This document shows positions 15,117-23,595 of a stretch of DNA of 44,664 nt, in pieces. The stretch comes from Alphaproteobacteria bacterium (GTDB lineage Bacteria; Pseudomonadota; Alphaproteobacteria; Rickettsiales; SXRF01): positions 1 to 44,664 of the forward strand of contig JAGVLW010000095.1 in the NCBI GenBank assembly GCA_020054105.1, in the 5' to 3' direction. Both the position numbers and the translations under genes were made by a program. How positions within the stretch are numbered: position 1 is the first letter of the stretch; the number at the start of each line of letters is the position of its first letter. Under the pieces are notes generated by a model. That model did not search any database, was not told where the DNA came from, and worked only from the letters and a program-made list of their open reading frames with translations.

Positions 15117-16667
15117 ATGATTGAGGCAATCAGCAATTTCTTCAATTCCGAAGACTTCATGCCACACGGGCACTGCTTTCTTTGGCAGAGCGATATTTTC
15201 TGGCTGCATCTCCTTTCCGACTCGGGAATTGCCGCCGCCTATTTCGCCATTCCGCTCGCCTTGATCTACATATTGCGCAAACGCGACGACGTGCCGTTTG
15301 AAAATATATTTCTGCTGTTTGCCGCCTTCATCCTGTTTTGCGGCGCCACCCACCTGATGAGCCTATGGGTGTTGTGGCATCCCGACTATGCGGCGGCGGG
15401 CCTGCTCAAGGCGATGACGGCGATCGTGTCGATTGCCACGTTCTTCGTCATCGTCAAATTCATTCCCCGCATCTTAAGCATCCCAAGCTCCAAGCAGCTT
15501 GCCGCGGTCAACCGGCAATTGCAGGAGGCTGGCCGCGAGTTGGAATTATTATATCAGCAAAGCAAGGCAAACTCGGAATCGCATTTGCAGGCGATCGTAA
15601 ATACCGTGCTCGACGGGGTCATCACCATCGACGAAAAAGGCACGATCCAGACCTTCAACCCGGCCTCGGTGCGCATTTTCGGCTATCGCCCCGAAGAGGT
15701 GATCGGCCGCAACGTCAAGATACTGATGCCCGAACCGTATCATTCGGGGCATGACGGCTATCTGCATAATTACCTGACCACCAATCATGCCAAAGTCATC
15801 GGCATCGGCCGCGAAGTGGCCGCCAAGCGCAAGGACGGCAGCGTGTTTCCGATGGAGCTCGGCATCAACGAGATGCAGCAGGGCGGCGCGCGCATGTTTG
15901 TCGGCACCATCCGCGACATCTCGCAGCGCAAGGAAGCCGAGCGGGAGATTCAGCAATATCTCGCGGCGCTCAAGCGCAGCAACCAGGAGCTGGACGACTT
16001 CGCTTATATCGCCTCGCACGACCTTAAAGAGCCGCTGCGCGGCCTGAATAACAACGCGCTTTTTCTGAAGGAAGATTGCAAAGGCCGGCTTGCCGAGGAA
16101 AATATTCGCCGCCTCGACCGCATGACCTATCTGTGCGAGCGCATGGAGCGGCTGGTCAACGACCTGCTCTATTTCTCGCGCCTGGGCCGGCAAGAACTGG
16201 CCGTGCAAAAAACCAACCTGAATGCAGTGATCGCCGACATCGAATCCATGATGGAAACGACGCTGGGCGAGGCGAATGCCACGATCCGCATCATAGGCGT
16301 CCTGCCCACCATCACCTGCGATTTGCCGCGCATTACCGAGGTGTTTCGCAATCTCATCACCAATGCGGTCAAATATAACGACAAGCCGGAGAAGATCGTG
16401 GAGATCGGCTACGAGCTGCAGGGCGGCGAGCATGTATTTTTCGTGCGCGATAATGGCATTGGCATCCTCAGCCAGTTTTACGACGACGTGTTTCGCATTT
16501 TCAAACGGCTCAACGACGAGGATGACAGCGTCAAGGGCACCGGCGTCGGGCTGACGTTCGTCAAGAAAATCGTCGAGCGCCATCGCGGGCGCATCTGGAT
16601 CGAATCCGAGGAAGGCAAAGGCACGACATTTTATTTCACCATTCAGGAATCCGGGGAAGAGAGTTGA
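15117..16667 (+). CDS. Histidine kinase with ethylene-receptor-like membrane domain and FixL-like heme PAS
   Basis: This is a 516-residue membrane kinase. Residues 26-115 form three transmembrane helices matching the copper/ethylene-binding domain of plant ETR1. Asp35, Tyr42, Ile45, Pro46, Ile72, Cys75 and His79 align at a constant offset of 10 with the ETR1 residues reported essential for ethylene binding. Residues about 155-270 are a PAS domain very like FixL: MPEPYHSGHDGYL contains His212 at the position of the proximal heme ligand, and IGIGR ends in Arg232, the equivalent of FixL Arg220. The kinase core follows, with H-box SHDLKEPLR (His301), an N-box NLITNAVKYND, and the DNGIG and GTGVGL boxes. 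No receiver is fused; an Rcp1-like receiver gene follows 3 nt later. Confidence 0.93.
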   Translation: MIEAISNFFNSEDFMPHGHCFLWQSDIFWLHLLSDSGIAAAYFAIPLALIYILRKRDDVPFENIFLLFAAFILFCGATHLMSLWVLWHPDYAAAGLLKAMTAIVSIATFFVIVKFIPRILSIPSSKQLAAVNRQLQEAGRELELLYQQSKANSESHLQAIVNTVLDGVITIDEKGTIQTFNPASVRIFGYRPEEVIGRNVKILMPEPYHSGHDGYLHNYLTTNHAKVIGIGREVAAKRKDGSVFPMELGINEMQQGGARMFVGTIRDISQRKEAEREIQQYLAALKRSNQELDDFAYIASHDLKEPLRGLNNNALFLKEDCKGRLAEENIRRLDRMTYLCERMERLVNDLLYFSRLGRQELAVQKTNLNAVIADIESMMETTLGEANATIRIIGVLPTITCDLPRITEVFRNLITNAVKYNDKPEKIVEIGYELQGGEHVFFVRDNGIGILSQFYDDVFRIFKRLNDEDDSVKGTGVGLTFVKKIVERHRGRIWIESEEGKGTTFYFTIQESGEES

Positions 16668-16670
16668 CCC

Positions 16671-17132
16671 ATGAGCGATCTTGCTTCGATATTGCTGGTG
16701 GAAGACAGCCAGGACGATTACGAGGCGGCGATGCGCAGCCTCAGGGACGGCGAGTTCACGCACCCGATCCGCTGGTGCAGAAGCGGCCAGGATGCGCTGG
16801 ATTACCTCTATAGAAAAGGCGCCTATGCGCAAGACGCGACCGTCACGAAACCCGAGCTGATCCTGCTCGACCTGAACATGCCGGGCATCGACGGCCGGCA
16901 GGTGCTCAAAACCGTCAAGGCCGATGCCGCGCTCAGATCGATCCCGGTCATTATTCTCACCACCTCGGCGGATAATAAGGACGTCGAGCATTGCTACAAT
17001 AACGGCGCCAGTACCTATATACAAAAACCGGTGAATTTCGATGAGTTGACGCGGGCTTTGCGCGCCGTGAAAAATTATTGGTTCGGCATCGCCTTGCTGC
17101 CGGGCCGGGAAAAAAAGAGGGTGGCGCGATGA
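16671..17132 (+). CDS. Rcp1-like single-domain response regulator
   Basis: The 153-residue receiver has acidic pocket LLVEDSQDD, phosphorylatable Asp67 in LILLDLNMPGIDG, Thr in ILTTSADN and Lys in YIQKPVNFDEL. The long loop between beta-2 and beta-3 (RSGQDALDYLYRKGAYAQD) is typical of Rcp1-type partners of phytochrome-like kinases. With no output domain, it is the likely phosphate acceptor of the kinase encoded immediately upstream. The stop overlaps the next start as ATGA. Confidence 0.93.
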   Translation: MSDLASILLVEDSQDDYEAAMRSLRDGEFTHPIRWCRSGQDALDYLYRKGAYAQDATVTKPELILLDLNMPGIDGRQVLKTVKADAALRSIPVIILTTSADNKDVEHCYNNGASTYIQKPVNFDELTRALRAVKNYWFGIALLPGREKKRVAR

Positions 17133-18673
17133 AAAAATCCTTTACGGTCCTTGTCGTCGATGACAGCCAGGAGGACCGCGAGTGCTATTTGCGTACGCTG
17201 AAGAAGGTTGACGAGACAGCGTATCACTGCCTCGAGGTGCAAGACGGGCGCAAAGGGCTGGCGCTTGCCGATTCCCGGCCGCTGGACTGCGTGCTGCTCG
17301 ATTACTCGCTGCCCGGCCTCAACGGGCTGGAAGTGCTCAAGACCCTGCGTAGCCGCCATCCTTTCCTGCCGGTCATCCTGCTGACCGGGCAGGGTAACGA
17401 GGCGGTCGCGGCGGAAGCGATCAAGGAAGGCGCGCATGATTACCTGACGAAGTCGCCGGCCGATTCCGAGCGCCTGCACCATGCGATCAAGATGGCCGTC
17501 AACCAGGCCGCGCTGCAAAGCAGCATCGTCGAGATCAAGCGCCAGATACAGGAAAAGACGCTGGAGCTGGCGCTCAGCGAAGAACGTTACGAGCTGGCCG
17601 TGCAGGGCATGAGCATGGGGCTGTGGGACTGGAACGTGGCGACCGGCGAATTATACTGGTCGAAAAAGCTCAAGGAGATCGTCGGCGTCAGCGAGCGGAA
17701 TTTCACGCCGCGTCACGAGGAATTTACCGGCCGGCTGCATCCGGACGATAAAATCGCCGTGCTCGACGCGGTTGCCGCCCATTGCGAGCGGCGGCTCCCG
17801 TTTAACGTCGAGTACCGGATACGCTGCGACGACGGCAATTACGTCTGGGTGAATGCGTGCGGCCAGGCGAAATGGGATGGCGCCGGCAAGGCGGTGCGCA
17901 TGGTCGGCTCGGTCAATACCATCGGCGAGCGCAAGAAGCTGGAGATGGAGCGCGAAAAGCTCATCGAGAAACTGACCCAGTCCAATGCCGACCTGGAGCG
18001 TTTCGCCTATGTCTGCTCGCACGATTTGCAGGAGCCGCTGCGCATGATCGCAAGCTTCGCCCAGCGGCTCGAGAAACATCTGGGCGACGTGCTCGACGAG
18101 AAGGGGCGCCATTACATGAAATACGTCACCGACGGCGCCGTGCAGGCGCGCAGCATGATCAACGACGTGCTCGAATATGCGCGGGTGGAGCAGGCCGCCG
18201 ACCTGCTTGCCAACGTCGAAGGCGAAGCCATACTGGCCGGCGTCATGCGCGATCTGAGCACGCGCATCGAGGAGACCGGCGCGCGCGTCACTCACGATCC
18301 GCTGCCGGCCGTCTACCTGCAATCCACGCATCTGCGCCAGCTGCTGCAAAACCTTATCGGCAACGCGCTGAAATTTTGCAGTCAAGCACCGCATGTGCAT
18401 GTCGGCGTGCAGCAAGAAGGCGCGTTCTGGCGCTTCTGCGTGCGCGATAACGGCATCGGCATTGCACCGGAGCATATGCCCAAGCTGTTTTCGCTCTTCC
18501 AGCGCCTGCATAGCCGCGAGCGTTATCCCGGCACCGGCATCGGGCTCGCGCTATGCAAGAAAATCGTGCAAAAATACGGCGGGAAAATCTGGGTGGAATC
18601 CCAGCCTGGCAAAGGCAGCAGCTTCTTTTTTACGCTGCCGCAGGCCGCCATGCAGCAAAGCGAGGCGGCGTGA
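17129..18673 (+). CDS. Receiver-PAS-histidine kinase
   Basis: This 514-residue soluble protein starts MKKSFTVLVVDD at 17129, in a 4-nt overlap with the preceding receiver gene. The order is receiver (Asp58 in VLLDYSLPGLNG), a PAS_3-type domain at about 150-270 (GLWDWNVATGELYWSKK and an NYVWVNACGQAKWD end), a short coiled linker, HisKA with FAYVCSHDLQEPLRM (His298), and a HATPase with NLIGNALKF, DNGIGI and GTGIGL. It can thus be phosphorylated by an upstream kinase and phosphorylate another receiver, making it a relay element between the sensor kinase and downstream receivers. The dimer helix is of the phytochrome-kinase type, like the two neighbouring kinases. Confidence 0.93.
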   Translation: MKKSFTVLVVDDSQEDRECYLRTLKKVDETAYHCLEVQDGRKGLALADSRPLDCVLLDYSLPGLNGLEVLKTLRSRHPFLPVILLTGQGNEAVAAEAIKEGAHDYLTKSPADSERLHHAIKMAVNQAALQSSIVEIKRQIQEKTLELALSEERYELAVQGMSMGLWDWNVATGELYWSKKLKEIVGVSERNFTPRHEEFTGRLHPDDKIAVLDAVAAHCERRLPFNVEYRIRCDDGNYVWVNACGQAKWDGAGKAVRMVGSVNTIGERKKLEMEREKLIEKLTQSNADLERFAYVCSHDLQEPLRMIASFAQRLEKHLGDVLDEKGRHYMKYVTDGAVQARSMINDVLEYARVEQAADLLANVEGEAILAGVMRDLSTRIEETGARVTHDPLPAVYLQSTHLRQLLQNLIGNALKFCSQAPHVHVGVQQEGAFWRFCVRDNGIGIAPEHMPKLFSLFQRLHSRERYPGTGIGLALCKKIVQKYGGKIWVESQPGKGSSFFFTLPQAAMQQSEAA

Positions 18674-18700
18674 TGCGGGAAAAGAAGAGGGGCTGAATCC

Positions 18701-19819
18701 ATGCATCTGCTCATCATCGACGATATACAGGCCGATCACGACATTGCCGTCGAATGTCTGGAGGATGCCGGTGGCGCCTACCGGTTTTACCATGCCTACA
18801 GCGTCGAGGAAGGGCTGGAGATCTGCCGGGCACAGCCGATCGAGTGCGTGCTGCTCGACTATCACATGCCGGGCCAAAACGGCCTGGAGATGCTCAAGCA
18901 GCTCGCGCAGGGGGAACGGATGATGCCCGTCATCATGATGACGGGGGAGGGCGACGAGTTCGTGGCGGTGACGGCGATGAAGCTTGGCTCGCAGGATTAC
19001 ATTCCCAAGAAAACCATCACGCCGTCGGCGCTCAAGCGCGCCGTCGACCGCGCCGTCAAGCGCACCGAGATGATTAGGCGCATGGAGCAGTATCGCACGG
19101 GGCTGGAGCGCAGCAATCACGATCTCGAACAATTCGCCAACATCGTCGCGCACGATCTCAAATCGCCGCTGCGCGCGGTGACGCAACATTTAACACTGAT
19201 CCGCAACAAGCATCTCGAAACACTCGACGAAAAATCGCGGTGCTCGCTGGAATTTGCCGTCGAGGGCGCCTGGCGCATGCGGCTTCTGATCGACGCCCTG
19301 TTCGAATATGCCAGGCTGGGATTTTCCGAGCCGCATTTCGATACCGTGAGCCTGGAGTCGGTGCTCGAGCAAACCAAGCGCGACCTTTGCGCCATCATCG
19401 ACGAATCCGGCGCGCAGATCACGCATGATCCGCTGCCGGAAGTGAAAGGCGACAGCATATTGCTGGCGCAGCTGCTGCAAAACCTGATCGCCAACGCCAT
19501 CAAATATTGCAAGGAAACACCGTGCATCCATATCAGCGCGGTGCAAGAAGGCGATGGCTGGCGCATCGGCGTGCGCGATAACGGCATCGGCATCCCGACC
19601 TCGCAGCATCAGCAGATCTTCGCCATCTTCCGTCGCCTGCATCAGGAGAGCGACTATCCCGGTCTGGGCCTCGGGCTTGCCATTTGCGACCGCATCGTCA
19701 AGCAGCATGGCGGCGCCATCGGCATTGAATCACAGCCGGGCAAAGGCTCGGTTTTTTACTTTACGCTATTGACGCCGCAAGCAGGATCCACGCAAGAAAA
19801 GAGAGTGAATTATGGCTAG
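18701..19819 (+). CDS. Receiver-histidine kinase
   Basis: This 372-residue soluble protein has a receiver with Asp53 (VLLDYHMPGQNG) and Lys in YIPKKTI, directly followed by a HisKA helix (QFANIVAHDLKSPLRAV, His151) and a HATPase domain (NLIANAIKYC, DNGIGIP, GLGLGLAIC). No separate sensor domain lies between receiver and kinase, so the input is probably phosphorylation of its own receiver. The kinase core is closely similar to that of the preceding gene, suggesting duplication. The stop codon lies inside the next gene, which starts at 19812. Confidence 0.92.
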   Translation: MHLLIIDDIQADHDIAVECLEDAGGAYRFYHAYSVEEGLEICRAQPIECVLLDYHMPGQNGLEMLKQLAQGERMMPVIMMTGEGDEFVAVTAMKLGSQDYIPKKTITPSALKRAVDRAVKRTEMIRRMEQYRTGLERSNHDLEQFANIVAHDLKSPLRAVTQHLTLIRNKHLETLDEKSRCSLEFAVEGAWRMRLLIDALFEYARLGFSEPHFDTVSLESVLEQTKRDLCAIIDESGAQITHDPLPEVKGDSILLAQLLQNLIANAIKYCKETPCIHISAVQEGDGWRIGVRDNGIGIPTSQHQQIFAIFRRLHQESDYPGLGLGLAICDRIVKQHGGAIGIESQPGKGSVFYFTLLTPQAGSTQEKRVNYG

Positions 19820-21524
19820 ATCGGCAGCAGCGAAGCAATCGCTTCCTATGATCCGGGTGTTGCTGGTGGAGGATAATTCCAGCGACGCGTTTTTGGTGGA
19901 GACGTTGCTCGAGGAAGGCGTGCGCATGGAATACCGGACGCACCGCGTGAAGTCGCAGGCGGAAGCGGTTAGCGCCCTGACGCAGCAGGCGTTCGACGTC
20001 TGCCTGCTGGATTTGACGCTGCCCGACGCCAGCGGTTTTTCCGCCCTGATCGACATTCAGGAAAAAGCCCCGCTCATGCCGGTGCTCATCCTGACCGGCA
20101 TCAACGATACGGCGCTGGCCAAGCGCGCGGTAGGCCGCGGCGCCCAGGATTACCTGCTCAAGGACGAGATGGAGATCAACGGCCTGGTGCGCGCCATCGA
20201 TTACGCGATGGAGCGCAAGCGCCTGGAAAAAGAATTGTTCCAGCGCGCCAATTACGACGCGCTGACCGGCCTGGCCAGCCGCGACATGTTCCTGAGCCGC
20301 CTGAGCATGATGCTGGCGCGCGCCGAGCGTTCCGGCTCGCGCATCGCGGTGCTGTTCATCGATCTCGACCGTTTCAAGCCGATCAACGACGTGCATGGCC
20401 ACGATGCCGGCGACGAGGCGCTCAAGCTGGTGGCGCAGCGGATCAAGGCATCGCTGCGCGCCTACGATACGCCGGCGCGTTTCGGCGGCGATGAATTCGC
20501 CGTGCTGCTCGAAGGCATCGACAGCCCGCGCGACGCGGCGGTCATCGCGCAGAAAATCATCAAGGCGCTGTCGCAGCCCATGCCCTACCATGCCCACCAG
20601 CTCGAGATAAGCACCAGCATCGGCATCGCCTTTTCTGGCGCGCATGCATCCGCGAGCCTCTTGCTTCAGCAGTCCGACATCGCTATGTATCATGCCAAGA
20701 AGGAGGGCGGCGGCGCTTGTCAGTTCTATGCCGAGAGCATGCATGACGAGGCGCTGGCACGCATAAGCATGGAGGAAGATTTGCGCACGGCGTTGGAAGC
20801 GGGAGAGTTGAAGCTCTATTACCAGCCTTGCGTCGCGCCCGACGGCGGCGCGGTGTTGGGGGTGGAGGTGCTGTTGCGCTGGGCGCATCCCGAGCGCGGG
20901 TTGCTATGCGCGCATGAGTTTTTGCCGGCGGCCGAAGAGGCGCGGCTGATGCCGCAGATCGCGCAGTGGATGTGCTCGCAACTGCGCCACGACATCGCCA
21001 TGATTAACGCGCATGCGCTGCCGTCGCTGGGCATTGCGGTGAATCTTTCCGTCTCGCAGCTCGACGTGCCGGACCTGGCGCAGTGGCTTTCGCCGCTTGC
21101 CCAGGCGGATTTCCTCGGCGATCATCGCTTGGCCGTGGAAATCTGCGAAGACGCCATTGCGCCGATTTCCGGGTCGCGCTTCATGGCGCTCGCCAAGCTC
21201 CACGAGATGGGCATTGGGCTGCATCTCGATCATTTCGGCTGCAGCGCGTTGCCGCTGACGACTCTATGCTCCCTGCCTTTTTCCCTGCTCAAGCTCGACC
21301 GGTCGCTCATCGGCGGTATCGGCCAGAAGCCCGCCGATAACGTGCTGGTCAGCGCGGCGATCATGCTGGCGCACCATCTGGGCATGAAGGCGGGCGCCGT
21401 CGGCGTCGAAACGCCGGGACAGGCGCTGGCGCTCAAGGCCCAGGCCTGCGACGTGATGCAGGGATTTTTCACCGTCGAGCCGATGACGATTGAGCAATTG
21501 ATGCTGTGGCTGGCGAAAAAATGA
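19812..21524 (+). CDS. Receiver-GGDEF-EAL protein: intact cyclase, degenerate phosphodiesterase
   Basis: In this 570-residue protein the receiver has Asp67 (CLLDLTLPDASG). The GGDEF domain is complete: DLDRFKPINDVHGHDAGD, then RFGGDEF at 224-229, with an RxxD inhibitory site (Arg216-Asp219) five residues before it. It should therefore make c-di-GMP with product feedback. The EAL domain is damaged: EVL in place of EAL, DHFG (473-476) instead of DDFG, and AVGVE instead of AEGVE, so key metal ligands are missing. It may be a regulatory binding domain. The gene overlaps the preceding kinase by 8 nt. An alternative start lies at the next Met (MIRVLLVEDN, 19848). Confidence 0.93.
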   Translation: MARSAAAKQSLPMIRVLLVEDNSSDAFLVETLLEEGVRMEYRTHRVKSQAEAVSALTQQAFDVCLLDLTLPDASGFSALIDIQEKAPLMPVLILTGINDTALAKRAVGRGAQDYLLKDEMEINGLVRAIDYAMERKRLEKELFQRANYDALTGLASRDMFLSRLSMMLARAERSGSRIAVLFIDLDRFKPINDVHGHDAGDEALKLVAQRIKASLRAYDTPARFGGDEFAVLLEGIDSPRDAAVIAQKIIKALSQPMPYHAHQLEISTSIGIAFSGAHASASLLLQQSDIAMYHAKKEGGGACQFYAESMHDEALARISMEEDLRTALEAGELKLYYQPCVAPDGGAVLGVEVLLRWAHPERGLLCAHEFLPAAEEARLMPQIAQWMCSQLRHDIAMINAHALPSLGIAVNLSVSQLDVPDLAQWLSPLAQADFLGDHRLAVEICEDAIAPISGSRFMALAKLHEMGIGLHLDHFGCSALPLTTLCSLPFSLLKLDRSLIGGIGQKPADNVLVSAAIMLAHHLGMKAGAVGVETPGQALALKAQACDVMQGFFTVEPMTIEQLMLWLAKK

Positions 21525-21537
21525 CCGTTTTTTAGTT

Positions 21538-21560
21538 TTATTGCGAATGATTCGCAATAA
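21538..21560. promoter_or_regulatory. Fur-box-like palindrome upstream of tonB
   Basis: The arms TTATTGCGAAT and ATTCGCAATAA surround one central G, giving a perfect 23-nt palindrome. The core TGCGAAT-n-ATTCGCA has the 7-1-7 form of Fur-family sites found before TonB receptor genes. The site lies just upstream of a TTGACA hexamer and of a tonB-exbB-exbD-siderophore receptor locus, which fits iron repression. That the bound regulator is Fur and not another iron regulator of alphaproteobacteria is inference. Confidence 0.75.
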
Positions 21561-21565
21561 ACCGG

Positions 21566-21592
21566 TTGACAAGCACTTATGCGACTGATAAT
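21566..21592 (+). promoter_or_regulatory. Probable sigma-70-type promoter of tonB operon
   Basis: TTGACA at 21566-21571 is followed after 15 nt by GATAAT at 21587-21592. Transcription would begin near 21600, so the true tonB start must lie downstream of that point. A CACTCTC/GAGAGTG inverted repeat (21593-21599 and 21612-21618) sits at the expected start site and could be a second operator half or a leader hairpin. Confidence 0.5.
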
Positions 21593-21692
21593 CACTCTCA
21601 AAGATTACTCAGAGAGTGTCAGGTTTACGGTGAATTATAGCAACAGATTGATGGTGATTTCCGGCAGCGCCGGGCATGCGCCGGAAAAACGC

Positions 21693-22367
21693 ATGAAGGC
21701 GACGCCGCTTTTCAGAGGCTCGGCTTCTGTCGTTTCCGCCGACGATGACCATAGTGCGCGAATGATGTTGATCGTCACGCTTGTGCATGTCGCGGCATTG
21801 TTGGGGTTGCTTTATTATCCCGCGCCCCAATCGCAGCAGCCGGTGCTGTCGTTTACGGTGACGCTGATGGATCTGTCCTCGTCGCAAAACACGATTTCCT
21901 CGGCGGCGAGTGTTGCAAGCAGCCCGGCCGCAAAGCCTGAACCGAAAAAGACGGTCGAAACGCCAAAGCCCGATGCGCGTTCGGCTAAACTGAAAAAACA
22001 AATAAAGCCGGTGGCCATGCCGTCGCCGAAAGCCAGCGCGCCCTTGGCGCATAACTCGCAGGCGCAAACGGCGGTGCTCGCGCCGATCACGCCCGCGCAG
22101 TTCGACGCCGCCTATTTGCAAAATCCCAAGCCGTCTTATCCGGCGCTTTCGCGCCGCCTGGGCGAGCAGGGCAACATCCTGCTTGCCGTCCATGTCAATG
22201 AAGAGGGCAGGGCGGAGAATGTGCTGCTGAAAAAAAGCTCGGGCTTTAACCGGCTCGACAATGCGGCGCTGGAATCGGTGCGGCGCTGGCGCTTTGCCGC
22301 CGCGCGCCAGGGCGAGCAGCTCGTCGCCTCCTGGGTGAACGTGCCCGTCAAATTCATATTGGAGTAA
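21693..22367 (+). CDS. tonB: TonB energy-transducing protein
   Basis: TonB couples the inner membrane proton gradient to outer membrane receptors. The sequence has an N-terminal transmembrane anchor (MMLIVTLVHVAALLGLLYY), a Pro/Lys-rich periplasmic spacer (PEPKKTVETPKPD and similar) and the C-terminal domain with NPKPSYPALSRRLGEQGNILLAVHVNEEGRAENV, SGFNRLDNAALESVRRWRF and a VPVKF end. I chose MKATPLF at 21693 because it leaves a normal short cytoplasmic tail. In-frame ATGs at 21651 and 21579 exist, the latter upstream of the likely transcription start. exbB follows after 2 nt. Confidence 0.9.
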   Translation: MKATPLFRGSASVVSADDDHSARMMLIVTLVHVAALLGLLYYPAPQSQQPVLSFTVTLMDLSSSQNTISSAASVASSPAAKPEPKKTVETPKPDARSAKLKKQIKPVAMPSPKASAPLAHNSQAQTAVLAPITPAQFDAAYLQNPKPSYPALSRRLGEQGNILLAVHVNEEGRAENVLLKKSSGFNRLDNAALESVRRWRFAAARQGEQLVASWVNVPVKFILE

Positions 22368-22369
22368 GC

Positions 22370-23128
22370 ATGGAGCAGACACTTTCCAGCCCGGTCATCG
22401 AAATGCCGGTCACCCAATCCTACGGCATCGGCCATTTCTGGGCGCAAAGCGACATCGTCATTCATTCGGTGGCGATATTGCTGCTGGTCATGTCGATTTT
22501 AAGCTGGACGCAGATCGCGGTTAAAAGCTGGCGCGCCTCCAAGCGCAAGCGCACGGCGCAGGCCGTTGAAAATTTCTGGCAGGCGGCGACCTTGGAAGAA
22601 GCGGTAAAAAACCTTTCGCGCCAGGCGCCCGATAGTTCTTTTGCCCATCTCGCCGTGCAGGCCGCCGCGGCCGCCGGCCATTTCGATGTGCATCACGGCA
22701 AAACCATCGGCGGCAGCACCGACCGCGGCGAATTTTTGACGCGCGCCTTGCGCCAAAGCATCGTGCGCAGCACGGCGCGTTTGGAATCGGGCCTGACCAT
22801 GCTTGCTTCAATCGGCTCTATCGCGCCGTTTGTCGGATTATTCGGCACGGTATGGGGCATCTACCACGCGCTGCTTGCCATCGCTTCTACCGGCTCGGCC
22901 TCGATCGATAAAATCTCCGGGCCGGTCGGCGAGGCGCTCATCATGACCGCCGCCGGCCTGTTCGTCGCCATTCCCGCCGTGCTTGCCTATAACGCGTTCA
23001 CGCGCGTCAACCGCCTGGAACTCGCCGAGCTCGACGGCTTCGCGCATGACCTGCATGCCTATATGGGCACCGGCGCGCGCATGGGTGCGCGGCCGAACAT
23101 TCGCGTCGTCGAGAAGGGAAACAACTAA
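22370..23128 (+). CDS. exbB: Biopolymer transport protein ExbB
   Basis: The 252-residue MotA/TolQ/ExbB family proton channel subunit has TM1 near residues 24-43 (SVAILLLVMSILSWTQIAVKSW), a long cytoplasmic loop, and the family signature LTMLASIGSIAPFVGLFGTVWGIYHAL. The third segment is ISGPVGEALIMTAAGLFVAIPAVLAYNAF. It forms the ExbB5-ExbD2 motor that drives TonB. A TTGGAG Shine-Dalgarno lies within the end of tonB, and the stop overlaps the exbD start (TAATG). Confidence 0.96.
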   Translation: MEQTLSSPVIEMPVTQSYGIGHFWAQSDIVIHSVAILLLVMSILSWTQIAVKSWRASKRKRTAQAVENFWQAATLEEAVKNLSRQAPDSSFAHLAVQAAAAAGHFDVHHGKTIGGSTDRGEFLTRALRQSIVRSTARLESGLTMLASIGSIAPFVGLFGTVWGIYHALLAIASTGSASIDKISGPVGEALIMTAAGLFVAIPAVLAYNAFTRVNRLELAELDGFAHDLHAYMGTGARMGARPNIRVVEKGNN

Positions 23129-23544
23129 TGTCCTTCGGCAGCTTCGATCAGCAGGCGCATGCGCCGATGAGCGAAATCAACACCACGCCGCTGGTGGATG
23201 TGATGCTCGTGCTGCTCATTATTTTCATTATCACCGCGCCGCTTCTGACCCATAGCGTGCGCCTCGATCTGCCGGTCGCCGGCAGCAGCGCAACGCCCGA
23301 AAAGCCCGACATCATCACCCTGTCGCTCAACCGCGAGGGCGCGCTTTTTTGGAATAATGCGCCGATCAGCGAGAACGACTTATCGGCAAAGCTGGCGGAA
23401 GCGGGCAACCGCAAACCGCAGCCGGAGCTGCATCTGCGCGCCGACCGCGAGACGCGCTACCAGAAAATCGCCGAGATCATGACCGCCGCCCAGAAATCGG
23501 GCATCCAGAAACTTGGCTTCGTAAGCCAGCCGCAACCCCAATAA
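23128..23544 (+). CDS. exbD: Biopolymer transport protein ExbD
   Basis: The 138-residue protein has a short cytoplasmic tail (MSEINTTPLVDVMLVLLIIFIITAP) carrying the conserved membrane Asp of the ExbD/TolR family. It is followed by a periplasmic domain with LRADRETRYQKIAEIM. It supplies the proton-coupling residue of the ExbB-ExbD motor. It overlaps exbB by one base and is followed after 51 nt by the siderophore receptor gene. Confidence 0.96.
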   Translation: MSFGSFDQQAHAPMSEINTTPLVDVMLVLLIIFIITAPLLTHSVRLDLPVAGSSATPEKPDIITLSLNREGALFWNNAPISENDLSAKLAEAGNRKPQPELHLRADRETRYQKIAEIMTAAQKSGIQKLGFVSQPQPQ

Positions 23545-23595
23545 TTTTTGTCACTATTGCACCAACCACGCCATTACTAACATCAGGAGTTGAGA

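Noticed and set aside
15549..17024. 491-residue open frame on the minus strand
   Set aside because: It runs antisense across the sensor kinase and the receiver gene, both of which have clear domains. Low-complexity content such as repeated His, Gln and Asp is typical of a GC-driven shadow frame.
22370..23544. Assigning the ExbB/ExbD genes as TolQ/TolR
   Set aside because: The neighbours are tonB and a siderophore receptor behind a Fur-like box, and no tolA, tolB or pal is nearby.
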